From Clostridium sp. cel8 (GTDB taxonomy: Bacteria > Bacillota > Clostridia > Clostridiales > Clostridiaceae), in assembly GCF_014050525.1 (NCBI RefSeq), contig NZ_JACGAG010000002.1, positions 1-64,000 of the forward strand: 64,000 nucleotides of DNA, written 5' to 3'. The notes under the pieces are model-generated. The model did not search any database. It was not told the DNA's origin and saw nothing but the letters and a program-made list of their open reading frames with translations. Shown one piece after another: positions 29,752 to 39,912 of the stretch. Each line of letters starts with the position of its first letter. Positions within the stretch are counted from its first letter, which is position 1. A program made the translations under genes and the position numbers.

Positions 29752-29790
29752 TAAGCCCCTTTTTATTTATACTAAGCCCCTTTTTATTTA
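29752..29790. repeat. Tandem 18-bp repeat in the ilvB-ilvD gap
   Basis: TAAGCCCCTTTTTATTTA occurs twice, starting 21 bp apart, in the 126-bp gap. On the coding strand each copy contains AAAAAGGGGC, like a ribosome site, but no start codon follows. It may affect message stability or simply be a small duplication. Confidence 0.7.
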
Positions 29791-29815
29791 CGAATTTATA
29801 TTTAAATTTAAAATA

Positions 29816-31516
29816 TCATCCTATACTTTCCGTTATAGACGCCCCTGGTGGAACTATTGGAAACACCTTTTCATCTATATTAATATTAAACTCTATTATA
29901 ACTGGTTCATTTGCCTTTAATGCAAATTCTAAACTACTTTCAACTTCACTTGTCTTATTTATTCTTAACGATTTAATTCCATAAGCTTCGCCTAATTTTA
30001 CAAAATCAACATCATGAGTAAGTTCCGTAAAACAATACCTTTTGTTATAGAACATCTCTTGCCATTGATGTACCATACCAAGACTTTCATTATTCAATAC
30101 AAGTTGAACAATTGGCAATTTATATTTTGAAATAGTTGCAAGTTCTGTAGAATTCATCTTAAAGCTACCATCTCCGGCTACATTTATAACCTTTTTATCC
30201 GGATTGCCAAGACACGCACCAATTGCAGCTCCAAGGCCAAATCCCATTGTTCCAAGTCCCCCGGATGATATAAACGTTCTAGGTTTTAAAAATTTAAAAT
30301 ATTGCGCAGTCCAAATCTGATTTTGTCCTACTTCCGTGGTAATAATACAATCTCCTTTAGTCAACTTATAAAGTGTATTTATGATTTCTCTCGGATGAAG
30401 TTGAGTTTCATCATCTAAATGGAGTTTTGAATACTTTATTTCTTCATTTTCCTTTAATTTAACTATTTCATCCATCCAACTGCTGTGATACTGCCTATTA
30501 ATCCTTTCATTTAACTCATGAAGCACATTTTTTATATCTCCCATTAATGGTAGAGTTATGTCAACATTTTTACCAAATTCCCTTTTATCTATGTCTATAT
30601 GAATTATTTTTGCATTATTTGCAAAAGTACTTACTTTACTTATAACTCTATCACTAAATCTTGCACCTATTGCAATTAAAAGATCACATTTGCTCACTGC
30701 ATAATTTGAACAATGACTTCCATGCATACCGACCATTCCAGTATAATTCTTTCTATTGCCAGGGAATGCCCCAGTTCCCATTAACGAACAAGTAATTGGA
30801 GTATCAAGCTTATCTACAAATTCCATGAGTTCTCTTTCTGCTCCAGATGAAATAACCCCACCACCTACATATAACATAGGTTTTTTGCTTTTATTTATAA
30901 TTTCAACAGCCTTATCTAAATTATTCTTGTATTCATTTGAAAATAAATTATATCTAAATTCATTTTTCGTATAATTATTTTCTTCATCTTTACTTTTTAA
31001 TGAATCATAATTAATTTCAGAAACCTGAACATTTTTAGGAACTTCTATAACTACAGGTCCTGGTCTTCCTGTAACAGCTATTTTAAAAGCTTCATCTATT
31101 ATACTTTCAATATTTGAAACATCATCAATAGTAAATGTTTTCTTTGTTATTGATTTTGTTATACTCTTTATGTCCACTTCCTGAAAAGAATTTTTTCCAA
31201 TTAAACTTACAGGCACCTGACCTGCAAATACTATAATTGGTACAGAGTCCATGTATGCAGTAGCAATACCCGTAACAGTATTTGTAGCACCAGGTCCTGA
31301 GGTTGAAATGACAACCCCAACCTTTCCTGTAGACCTAGCATAACCATCTGCAGCATGAGCTGCCCCTTGCTCATGCGCAGTAATTATATGTTTTAATTTA
31401 TCTTGCATATCATATAATGCATCATATATAGGTAAAACTGCTCCACCTGGATATCCAAATATAGTATCAACTCCATGCTTTACTAATGATCGTAAAAGCA
31501 CTTCAGCCCCCTTCAT
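29816..31516 (-). CDS. ilvB: Acetolactate synthase, catalytic large subunit (copy 2)
   Basis: A full-length 566-residue acetolactate synthase. The catalytic Glu is in TAHEQGAAHAADGYARSTG, the ThDP motif is GDGSFKMNSTELATIS near residue 430, and the C-terminus keeps the FPIVPPGA active-site tail. There is no ilvN in its own operon, so it either works without a small subunit or shares the one from the 16-kb operon. It lies between ilvC (29 bp) and ilvD, under the T-box at 32798-33060. AAAGGAGG precedes the ATG. Confidence 0.95.
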   Translation of the reverse strand: MKGAEVLLRSLVKHGVDTIFGYPGGAVLPIYDALYDMQDKLKHIITAHEQGAAHAADGYARSTGKVGVVISTSGPGATNTVTGIATAYMDSVPIIVFAGQVPVSLIGKNSFQEVDIKSITKSITKKTFTIDDVSNIESIIDEAFKIAVTGRPGPVVIEVPKNVQVSEINYDSLKSKDEENNYTKNEFRYNLFSNEYKNNLDKAVEIINKSKKPMLYVGGGVISSGAERELMEFVDKLDTPITCSLMGTGAFPGNRKNYTGMVGMHGSHCSNYAVSKCDLLIAIGARFSDRVISKVSTFANNAKIIHIDIDKREFGKNVDITLPLMGDIKNVLHELNERINRQYHSSWMDEIVKLKENEEIKYSKLHLDDETQLHPREIINTLYKLTKGDCIITTEVGQNQIWTAQYFKFLKPRTFISSGGLGTMGFGLGAAIGACLGNPDKKVINVAGDGSFKMNSTELATISKYKLPIVQLVLNNESLGMVHQWQEMFYNKRYCFTELTHDVDFVKLGEAYGIKSLRINKTSEVESSLEFALKANEPVIIEFNINIDEKVFPIVPPGASITESIG

Positions 31517-31545
31517 AGTATCACAGCCTCCTTTTTATAATAGAT

Positions 31546-32571
<1,026 letters not shown>

Positions 32572-32797
32572 CTATAATTTAAATTTATAATAATTTTTAT
32601 ATAACAATTAATATCTTTATATAGCAATTAAAACAATCTAAAAAACATAAACTTTATATTTAAAATATTGAATAAAATATTGTGATAATTCTTAATTTTA
32701 CAAACATTTTTTATTCAAAACTTACCCAAATGTAATTTATTTTTTTATATAAATTTTCATGTAAATAGTAAATAACATAAAACTTTATATAAAAAAA

Positions 32798-33060
32798 GCA
32801 ACCAACATTCTCTGCTTGGGGCGAGAAGTTTGGTCGCGCGGTACCACCCAAAATTTTTACTCAAAGTAATAACGGTTCTACCGATAAGGCCTACTCAAAT
32901 TTCAACCCACGACTCCAAGGCTACCTTCAATAGTTAAATTTATGAGCTCCCACCAAATCTCACTCTCTAAAAAATTATAGCTATTTACTCTTCCTTTTCA
33001 TTGTCTTTATACTCTACAATCATGCTAACAAAATAAATCCAAGCTGTAAAAATAAAAACT
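32798..33060 (-). promoter_or_regulatory. T-box leader of ilvC-ilvB-ilvD, probable valine specifier
   Basis: The minus strand contains TGGGTGGTACCGCG (32837-32850), stem I motifs AGAGAG and GGTG, and a long terminator hairpin at 32798-32837 with a U-run. On stem I the specifier after UUGAAG reads GUA followed by G and CCUU, which pairs with AAGG on the 5' side. GUA means valine, but T-box specifiers usually end in C, so the amino-acid call is less sure than the T-box itself. Confidence 0.9.
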
Positions 33061-33208
33061 AATTTTACAACTGAATACTCAGGTAATAAAATATTCACTT
33101 TGAATATTTACCTAAAATACTAAATAATACAATTATTTAGCACGAACATTATTACTTTAAAATTTATTTCTTAACAATTTATCAAATCAATATTTAGTGT
33201 ATGTGACG

Positions 33209-33237
33209 ATAATAATACCTTATGGACAAAATGTCAA
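33209..33237 (-). promoter_or_regulatory. Promoter of ilvC operon leader
   Basis: On the minus strand TTGACA (33232-33237) and TATTAT (33209-33214) are 17 bp apart, about 150 bases before the T-box stem I. Confidence 0.7.
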
Positions 33238-33372
33238 TAGTTTTTTAAACTTTTATCAATTTTTTTGTCCATTATTTTTTACTACATTATTATGGATTTT
33301 TAAAATAGAATTAAATATATATGCATATATATGCATTATATTCATTGATAATAATCAATTATAATAATCCTA

Positions 33373-33407
33373 ATAATTCTAAAATATAGACAATATTTTA
33401 GAATTAT
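33373..33407. repeat. Perfect 15-bp inverted repeat between divergent promoters
   Basis: ATAATTCTAAAATAT and ATATTTTAGAATTAT flank a 5-base loop, midway between the leftward ilvC promoter and the rightward orphan T-box promoter. It could be a terminator relic or a regulator site. The gap 33238-33515 holds no ORF. Confidence 0.5.
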
Positions 33408-33515
33408 TTTAATTAATATATGAATATATTAAACATTTAATAAAAAATTACTATATTTAATGAAAAATACATATATAATTGACTAATATTAAAAATAAAA
33501 TTAAAATCTCAATTA

Positions 33516-33544
33516 TTGACATAAATATTTTTTTATAGTATAGT
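33516..33544 (+). promoter_or_regulatory. Consensus promoter of the orphan T-box
   Basis: TTGACA and TATAGT with exactly 17 bp between them, about 50 bases before the T-box stem I on the plus strand. This is among the best promoter matches in the window and suggests the orphan leader is transcribed. Confidence 0.75.
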
Positions 33545-33594
33545 AATCAATAAAATAATCACAATTGCAAAATTTCATGTTCAAACAATATAAA

Positions 33595-33805
33595 AACAGT
33601 GACGGAGAAGAGTAAACAAAAATATGCTTTCAGAGAGTAGGAGTTTGGTGCGATCCTATAAGCTAAAGTTGTTGAAAATCACTCTAGAGTTGCTAACTGA
33701 AATGTAAAAAGTAGGTTATGCCGGCAATGCCGTTATATATACGAGTAATAATTTGGGTGGTACCGCGGTAGATTTCGCTCCATAAAGCGATTTCTACCTT
33801 TTTTT
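33595..33805 (+). promoter_or_regulatory. Orphan T-box riboswitch, isoleucine specifier AUC
   Basis: A complete T-box: stem I with AGAGAG and GGTG, specifier AUC (isoleucine) directly above the lower stem AGAGU/ACUCU, TGGGTGGTACCGCG at 33754-33767, and a terminator hairpin at 33767-33798 followed by seven T. After it there is no plus-strand ORF in 33806-34022, and the next gene (topB) runs the other way. The element therefore has a promoter, sensor and terminator but no target gene. Confidence 0.93.
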
Positions 33806-34022
33806 ATTTTATACTCTAATTTCACTTTAAAATTTAAACAATTTATTCAATCAATATTTTAGTGCTTATTAATGTGTATTTTATTATATAATTATATATT
33901 ATTTAAATATATTAAATTTTGAAAACTCAATATATTTGCTATTTTCTCTTCATTTAAAATTTTATAAACTGTATTTATTATTACTTTAAATTTATTTCAT
34001 ATTTAGTGTTTTATTATTTTAT

Positions 34023-36188
34023 TTAGTTTTTATTTAATTTGCTAAGTGCATCAGCTAAAGCCGAATTTATAGGTTTTTCGTTTTCTTTTTTCATCTTTTT
34101 CATTATATTTGAGATTTCCTTTTTATTTGCTATATTGGCTTTGTTGTCAAACCGTTTATTGAATGATGCAAGCTTTTCTCTAAATCCACAATTACTACAT
34201 ATATATATTTGTCCACTACCATTTCCTCTAATTTCAAGCTTTTTGTGGCATTCTGGACACCTTATATTGGTAAATTTACTTACATTTTCTCTATAATTAC
34301 AGTTTCTATCTTGACAAACATTTATAATACCATGTTTTCCTTTGACTTCAAGCATATATTTACCACATTTAGGACACTTTTTACCTGTTAAATTATCATA
34401 CCTAAATTTATTTTTACTTGATTTAACGTCATTTAATAATTCCACTGCATACTTTCTCATGTCACTTGAAAACTTACTAGAATCCTTTTTACCTCTGCTA
34501 ATTTCATCTAGCACATTTTCCCATTTAGCTGTGAGAAGTGGTGACCTTAGTCCTTCTGGGACTAAATTAACAAGCTGCTTTCCTTTTGATGTAGGAATTA
34601 TTTCTCTACCTTTTTTCTCTATATAAAACATGTTATAAAGCTTATCTATTATATCCGCTCTAGTTGCAACTGTACCTATTCCGCCCGTTTTACCAAGTGT
34701 ATTTGCGTATACTTTATCTATTTTTATATACTTTTGTGGGTTCTCCATAGCAGAAAGCAATGCTGCCTCATCAAATCTTGATGGTGCTTTTGTGTATAGT
34801 TTATCAAGTTTTGCAGATACTACATCAAATAAATCACCTTTTTTTATATTTAACAGACTGGTTTTTTCTACTTTATTTTTCTCATCATAGATTTCTTTCC
34901 AACCATAATTATTTACTACATTCTCTTTATAAATAAATGTTTCTCCTGAAATATCACCTTTCATTGTAATTTGGGTATAATCATAAGACGGAAGCATAAC
35001 AGATATAAATCTCTTTACTACTAAATCATATATATTTCTTTCTTCAAATCCCAATTTAGAAATTTGAATGCTCTCTTCAGTTGGTATAATTGCATGATGA
35101 TCCGTAACTTTACTGTTATCTACAAAATTTTTATTTGCCTTTATACCTTTTTTTAATACTTTACTTACAAATTTTTTATATTTGGGAATTGAAATAGCAT
35201 TAAGCCTTTCCTCTAATGTTTCAACTACATCTTTTGAAATATATCTTGAATCTGTCCTAGGATATGTAAGTATCTTATAATTTTCATAAAGCCTCTGCAT
35301 TATAGATAATGTTTGTTTAGCAGAATATCCAAATATTTTATTTGCATCTCTTTGAAGTTCTGTTAAATCATAAAGCTTATTTGGCATTTGTCTTTTCAAA
35401 TTTGATTTTACATCTTCTACTTTAAATTTCTTTCCTTTTATTCTAGAGAGTATCTTCTCTGCTTTATCCTTATCAAACAAATTACTGTTTCCTTTTGAAT
35501 CAATCCATTTAAGTTTAAAAGCAGCTGTTTGAGCCTCTATATTATAATAACTTTTAGGTTTGAAATTTTTTATTTCATTTTCCCTATTAACTATCATTGC
35601 AAGAGTAGGAGATTGTACTCTTCCTGCTGTAAGTTGTGCATTATATTTACATGTAAGTGCACGAGTTACATTTAATCCTATAATCCAGTCAGCTTCTGAC
35701 CTACATTTTGCTGCTTTATACAAATTATCATACATAGATGCAGGTTTTAAATTCTTAAACCCATCAAGTATAGCTTTCTTAGTTTGTGAAGAAATCCACA
35801 ATCTCTTCAGTGGTTTCTTTACATGAGCCTTTTCTATTATCCATCTTGCTACAAGTTCACCTTCTCTTCCTGCATCTGTAGCAATAATTATTTCAGATAT
35901 ATCCTTTCTATTCATCTGTGACTTTACTACATTGAACTGTTTACTTGTTTTCTTTATGACAACAGTTTTTAAGTGTTTAGGAAGCATAGGTAAATCTTCC
36001 ATATTCCAAGTTTTATACTTTTTATCATAGCTTTCAGGATTGGCTAATGTAACTAAGTGACCTAAAGCCCATGTAACTACATATTTATTTCCTTCAAGAT
36101 ATCCAAAGCCTCCTCTGTTACATTTAAGCACTCTTGCTAAATCTTTTCCTACAGAAGGCTTTTCTGCTAAAACTAATATTTTACTCAT
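34023..36188 (-). CDS. topB: DNA topoisomerase III
   Basis: A type IA topoisomerase that passes single strands to resolve recombination and replication intermediates. The N-terminal Toprim domain begins KILVLAEKPSVGKDLA and includes IATDAGREGELVARW. The active-site Tyr is in ILTYPRTDSRYIS near residue 310. The C-terminus adds two four-Cys zinc motifs (CPKCGKYM..CQDRNC and CPECHKKL..CSNCG). At 721 residues it is full length. Single gene; AAAGGAAT precedes the ATG. Confidence 0.96.
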   Translation of the reverse strand: MSKILVLAEKPSVGKDLARVLKCNRGGFGYLEGNKYVVTWALGHLVTLANPESYDKKYKTWNMEDLPMLPKHLKTVVIKKTSKQFNVVKSQMNRKDISEIIIATDAGREGELVARWIIEKAHVKKPLKRLWISSQTKKAILDGFKNLKPASMYDNLYKAAKCRSEADWIIGLNVTRALTCKYNAQLTAGRVQSPTLAMIVNRENEIKNFKPKSYYNIEAQTAAFKLKWIDSKGNSNLFDKDKAEKILSRIKGKKFKVEDVKSNLKRQMPNKLYDLTELQRDANKIFGYSAKQTLSIMQRLYENYKILTYPRTDSRYISKDVVETLEERLNAISIPKYKKFVSKVLKKGIKANKNFVDNSKVTDHHAIIPTEESIQISKLGFEERNIYDLVVKRFISVMLPSYDYTQITMKGDISGETFIYKENVVNNYGWKEIYDEKNKVEKTSLLNIKKGDLFDVVSAKLDKLYTKAPSRFDEAALLSAMENPQKYIKIDKVYANTLGKTGGIGTVATRADIIDKLYNMFYIEKKGREIIPTSKGKQLVNLVPEGLRSPLLTAKWENVLDEISRGKKDSSKFSSDMRKYAVELLNDVKSSKNKFRYDNLTGKKCPKCGKYMLEVKGKHGIINVCQDRNCNYRENVSKFTNIRCPECHKKLEIRGNGSGQIYICSNCGFREKLASFNKRFDNKANIANKKEISNIMKKMKKENEKPINSALADALSKLNKN

Positions 36189-36360
36189 ACTAAATTCCTT
36201 TCATATATCATATATTATTGAATCAAACAAAATTAATTATATTAAAACCTGACTATTTTAATCAAGTAATTTTACATTCATTATACGGTTTATTATTTTT
36301 ATTTACAACACTAGTATAATTTCCATAAATTATATAATATTATATAATATTGGCTTTAAC

Positions 36361-36390
36361 TTGAGTTTCTATAAACTTTAATGTTATAAT
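36361..36390 (+). promoter_or_regulatory. Promoter of the 3D-domain gene
   Basis: TTGAGT and TATAAT with an 18-bp spacer, about 75 bp before the start codon. The 277-bp gap 36189-36465 holds nothing else except the leader hairpin at 36413-36442. Confidence 0.6.
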
Positions 36391-36412
36391 GAAAAGCAGA
36401 ACTATTTCTACA

Positions 36413-36442
36413 TATAGAACTTCATGAAAATTAAGTTCTATA
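36413..36442 (+). promoter_or_regulatory. Hairpin in the 5' leader of the 3D-domain gene
   Basis: TATAGAACTT and AAGTTCTATA form a 10-bp stem around a 10-base loop, 23 bp before the start codon. No U-run follows, so it is more likely a message-stability or translation element than a terminator. Confidence 0.4.
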
Positions 36443-36465
36443 ATTGTATATAGGGAGGAAAATAA

Positions 36466-37419
36466 ATGAGTAAAAAAGTGTTATCTGCATTTGTGATTTT
36501 AGCAATATGTGTTATGATTAATAACAGTGTATTTGCTTCATCTACTCAATTAAAACAAACACAAGATAACAAAGCAAAATTGCAAGCAAAAGTTAACCAA
36601 CTAAATGCACAAATTGATTCAGTTATAAATAAAATTAACAATAACAAAGCAGCTATGAATAAGATAGCTAAAGAAATTGAAATTACAGAAGAAAAACTTA
36701 AGGATGCTGAAAATGCTTCAAAATCTCAAAATGAACTATATAAAAGTAGAATAAGAGCTATGTACATAAACGGAACAAATGGATACCTTCAAATATTACT
36801 TACATCAAATAGTCTAAGTGATTTTATATCAAGACTTGACACTATAACTAGAATAATTAAATTTGATACGGATGTATTAAATAAACTAAAAGAAAATGAA
36901 CAAGCAATCTCTGAAAAAAAGCAATCTCTAATTGCAGAAAACAACAGACTTAAAAAAATAAAAGAAACAAATCAAAGTATTTTATCAAAATTAAATTCAG
37001 ATATACAAGCACAAAAAATTCTTCTTGCAAACACATCACAAAAAGAGGAAGAATTGCTTGCTCAAGAGAACAGTAAGCAAGTGGCATTAAATAGTGCATC
37101 AAGTTCTAATTTCAGTGGAGTTACTTTATCTCGTGGATCTGGATTAAATTCAGTTTCAAAAGTAATTTCAGTAAATGCAACAGCTTATTCCATTAGTGGA
37201 ATTACTGCAAATGGGATGAAGACTTCAAAAGGAATAATAGCAGTGGATCCAAGAGTTATACCCCTTGGCTCTAGAGTATATATTGAGGGCTATGGATATG
37301 CTATAGCCGCTGATACAGGAGGTGCTATTAAAGGAAATAGAGTTGATCTTTTCTTTCCATCTAATTCAGATGCACAAAATTGGGGAATGAAATCCGTAAA
37401 TCTATATATACTTAAATAA
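36466..37419 (+). CDS. Secreted coiled-coil protein with C-terminal 3D domain
   Basis: A predicted exported cell-wall protein. A signal peptide (residues 1-25, KK followed by a hydrophobic run ending VFAS) is followed by a long coiled coil, about residues 28-205, like that of PcsB/CwlO-type proteins. A Ser-rich linker leads to a C-terminal 3D domain (residues 232-317) with ATAYSISGITANGMKTSKGIIAVDP and the Asp residues of AADTGGAIKG and RVDLFF. 3D domains resemble MltA/RpfB-type peptidoglycan-cleaving folds, so wall cleavage is likely. AGGGAGGAA precedes the ATG. Confidence 0.88.
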   Translation: MSKKVLSAFVILAICVMINNSVFASSTQLKQTQDNKAKLQAKVNQLNAQIDSVINKINNNKAAMNKIAKEIEITEEKLKDAENASKSQNELYKSRIRAMYINGTNGYLQILLTSNSLSDFISRLDTITRIIKFDTDVLNKLKENEQAISEKKQSLIAENNRLKKIKETNQSILSKLNSDIQAQKILLANTSQKEEELLAQENSKQVALNSASSSNFSGVTLSRGSGLNSVSKVISVNATAYSISGITANGMKTSKGIIAVDPRVIPLGSRVYIEGYGYAIAADTGGAIKGNRVDLFFPSNSDAQNWGMKSVNLYILK

Positions 37420-37441
37420 CAAAATAAAAATTTATATAATT

Positions 37442-37473
37442 AAAACCGATAGTCCTAAGATTATCGGTTTTAT
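37442..37473. terminator. Terminator between converging genes
   Basis: AAAACCGATA pairs with TATCGGTTTT around a 10-base loop, between the 3D-domain gene and the converging A-type Fe-S-like gene. A- and T-runs on either side let it serve both strands. Confidence 0.75.
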
Positions 37474-37493
37474 AATTATATATTATTAAATTA

Positions 37494-37823
37494 CTAAGCA
37501 CCACATCCAGAACAACCATTACATCCTGAAGATTGTGATATAAATGGTTTTAGTTCCATTTGATTATTTTGACTTTCCTTGCTAGATAGGATTGTAAAAC
37601 CACCATATGTATTTACTATATCTCTATCTACTATAAAATTAATTTCTTTAACAGTATCTACAACGTCATATTCAGATTCCTTCCCTAAATATATATTAAA
37701 TACTGGTCCACTACAGCTTGATCCTAAGTATTTTATTCTAAGATTATAACTTTCAACATTATTTGAATCTAAAAGGCTCTTAAGTTCATCATAAGCTCCA
37801 TCACTGACTTTCATAAATTTCAT
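37494..37823 (-). CDS. HesB/IscA-like protein with Cys-rich tail
   Basis: A 109-residue protein resembling the A-type Fe-S carrier fold: an early VSDGAYDELKSLLDSN, then IKYLGSSCSGPVFNIYLG and VDRDIVNTYGGFTI. Canonical IscA has one upstream Cys and a C-terminal CxC. Here the tail is SSGCNGCSGCGA, giving three Cys in CxxCxxC. Clostridia carry HesB-like relatives of unclear role, some with selenocysteine. It may carry Fe-S or handle sulfur, but the function is not known. GAGGAGAG precedes the ATG. Confidence 0.72.
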   Translation of the reverse strand: MKFMKVSDGAYDELKSLLDSNNVESYNLRIKYLGSSCSGPVFNIYLGKESEYDVVDTVKEINFIVDRDIVNTYGGFTILSSKESQNNQMELKPFISQSSGCNGCSGCGA

Positions 37824-37853
37824 AAAAACAACTCTCCTCTTTTCTGTATGACT

Positions 37854-38423
37854 TTATCTTCTTTCTATGATAATAAGTTCTGGTGGATTATTTATCTGAT
37901 TTATAAAATGCATTTTTAAAACATTGAACTTTTTTTGATCTAATTTTTGAGTAAACTCCTCAATCTTTTCTTTTTCTTTTTTACCTTCAAAATGCCCATA
38001 GTATATAACTAAAATCACAACTCCATTTTTCTCAATTAAGTTTAGGGATTTTTTAAGTGCAGTCAAAGTAGTCTGCCACTTAGTTGTTATTGAATGATCT
38101 CCTTTAGGTAAATATCCTAAGTTAAACATAATAAGTTTCACATCTTCATCTATATATTTATCTATATTTTCATGTCCATCATTTATTAACACTACATTTT
38201 TTATGGCATTTGATTTTTCCAGAATTTCTTTTATATTTTCAATAGCAGATTTTTGAATATCAAAGGCATATACCTTACCACTGTCCCCTACAATATTAGA
38301 TAAAAACATAGTATCATGTCCATTTCCCATTGTTGCATCTACTGCAATATCTCCCTGTTTAAGTTTCATCATACATATATTTTTAGCTATACCTACTGCA
38401 TTTTTAAAACAATTTTCAGACAT
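37854..38423 (-). CDS. mnmM: tRNA (mnm5s2U34) methyltransferase
   Basis: A class I SAM methyltransferase of the YtqB/MnmM family, which adds the terminal methyl group in mnm5s2U at the tRNA wobble position in Gram-positive bacteria. The SAM-binding motif is AVDATMGNGHDTMFL, followed by NLGYLPKGDHSITT and ILVIYYGH, both family hallmarks. The start chosen is ATG at 38423 with GGGAG ten bases upstream; an earlier ATG at 38456 has no ribosome site, so the start is uncertain. It completes the wobble modification whose thiolation is made by the mnmA pair at 12 kb. Confidence 0.87.
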   Translation of the reverse strand: MSENCFKNAVGIAKNICMMKLKQGDIAVDATMGNGHDTMFLSNIVGDSGKVYAFDIQKSAIENIKEILEKSNAIKNVVLINDGHENIDKYIDEDVKLIMFNLGYLPKGDHSITTKWQTTLTALKKSLNLIEKNGVVILVIYYGHFEGKKEKEKIEEFTQKLDQKKFNVLKMHFINQINNPPELIIIERR

Positions 38424-38520
38424 TTGTAATTTTCTCCCATTCACCATCTTCATCATAAAACTTTATCATATTTACTAGTATATTAAAAAATATATTCTTT
38501 ATCAAATTTTTATTGAATCT

Positions 38521-39912
38521 TCATCTAAAAAAATCACCTATAATATGATTTTTCATACTTTTTGCCCTTAAAATTTTCCCAAAATCAGAGCTATATAACC
38601 CTACACTATAATCACACAGCCCAACTCTATTTTGAAAATAATTATAAGAAGTAGTTATAGATTGAACTGCTGACATCTTAACTATAGATATTGACTTATT
38701 GAATCCACCGTGTCCTATGTATACAAGACTATTATTCATTCCAAAGGCTGTATTTTTTATCTGCAAATATCCAAGAAGAGCTAAAATTAAAAGTAATGGC
38801 AAAGTTAGAACTGTATATTGTCTTTTTACAAAAAAACATATAAAAGCAACTATACCACAGAAAATAAATTTCTTATAAAAAAACCGTGCATGCCCCCTTT
38901 TTCCTATTTTATTTATTTTATCATTATATTCAAATTCACTTAATAATTTTTTTATAATCTTATTTTTAGATAGCTCATTACACATAGGATAAAGTATTGC
39001 CTTTTCTCCTTTTTCATCACCATATCCAATGCTTTCTATTTCTATAGTATAGAATCCAAAGATCTGCATAAAAATTGTCTGTCTTATATGTATCCCATTT
39101 ATTTTTCTCCTATCAAAACTATAATTCTTCTTGTTTAAAATTCCATAACTTACACATATTTTTTTATTATCCGTCCACATCCTAAAATTATAATATTTTA
39201 AAAAGGTAATTATTACAGATATAATAATTCCTATAAATATAAGTAAAAGTATTAATAATACTATTACATAAATGGCCATTTTACGCACTTCATTTATATA
39301 AAGATATGTGTTTATGTTTATAATATCCTCTACATATTGTTGAAAGAATTGTTGAATTGCAAACAATATTCCTATACCCTGAAATATTGAATTTGAAATC
39401 ATAGAATATAAAATCAACTGTTTATTACTTATTTTATAATACTTCTTATCCTGATCTTTCAATTCCTCTGATATATTTCCTTTAAGTATAATATTTTTAA
39501 GCTTGTCTGCCTTTTTTCTATCTAAAATAAACTTTAATTCACTTCCCTTGTGTTTGCTTTCACCAGTATCTATTTTTATAGTTGCAGCTTTAAAAATTCT
39601 CTCCAATAAATTTTGAGAAATGTCTATAGTGTATATTCTTGAAAAATTGATTTCAACTTTCTTTACACTGAAGATACCGCTTTCATGATATATAGAATTA
39701 TCTTTTAAAATAAAGAAATCTTTTCTCCATTCTAAAAACTGAGTAAAAAAAATAAATAGAGAAATACCTGCGGTAATAATAATTAATTTTTTCATTCCAA
39801 GCATATTTACTGCCAATATTCCCAGTGCAATAAACATAGTTATAAATTGTTTTACAGTTTTTACAAAACCATAGATTAGCTTTAAATAGTGATTTCTTTC
39901 AACTTTACTCAA
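38521..39912 (-). CDS. Bacterial PH-domain membrane protein, YdbT-like
   Basis: A membrane protein of about 463 residues with paired hydrophobic segments near the N-terminus, in the middle and near residue 350, alternating with bacterial PH (bPH2/YdbT) domains. Motifs include INFSRIYTIDISQNLLERIF and FDRRKINGIHIRQTIFMQIFGFYTIEIES. The related Bacillus YdbS-YdbT pair helps resist certain bacteriocins, but function here is not established. The start is probably TTG at 39912 with AGGTGA upstream, overlapping the preceding gene by 8 bp, so translation is coupled. Confidence 0.82.
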   Translation of the reverse strand: MSKVERNHYLKLIYGFVKTVKQFITMFIALGILAVNMLGMKKLIIITAGISLFIFFTQFLEWRKDFFILKDNSIYHESGIFSVKKVEINFSRIYTIDISQNLLERIFKAATIKIDTGESKHKGSELKFILDRKKADKLKNIILKGNISEELKDQDKKYYKISNKQLILYSMISNSIFQGIGILFAIQQFFQQYVEDIININTYLYINEVRKMAIYVIVLLILLLIFIGIIISVIITFLKYYNFRMWTDNKKICVSYGILNKKNYSFDRRKINGIHIRQTIFMQIFGFYTIEIESIGYGDEKGEKAILYPMCNELSKNKIIKKLLSEFEYNDKINKIGKRGHARFFYKKFIFCGIVAFICFFVKRQYTVLTLPLLLILALLGYLQIKNTAFGMNNSLVYIGHGGFNKSISIVKMSAVQSITTSYNYFQNRVGLCDYSVGLYSSDFGKILRAKSMKNHIIGDFFR

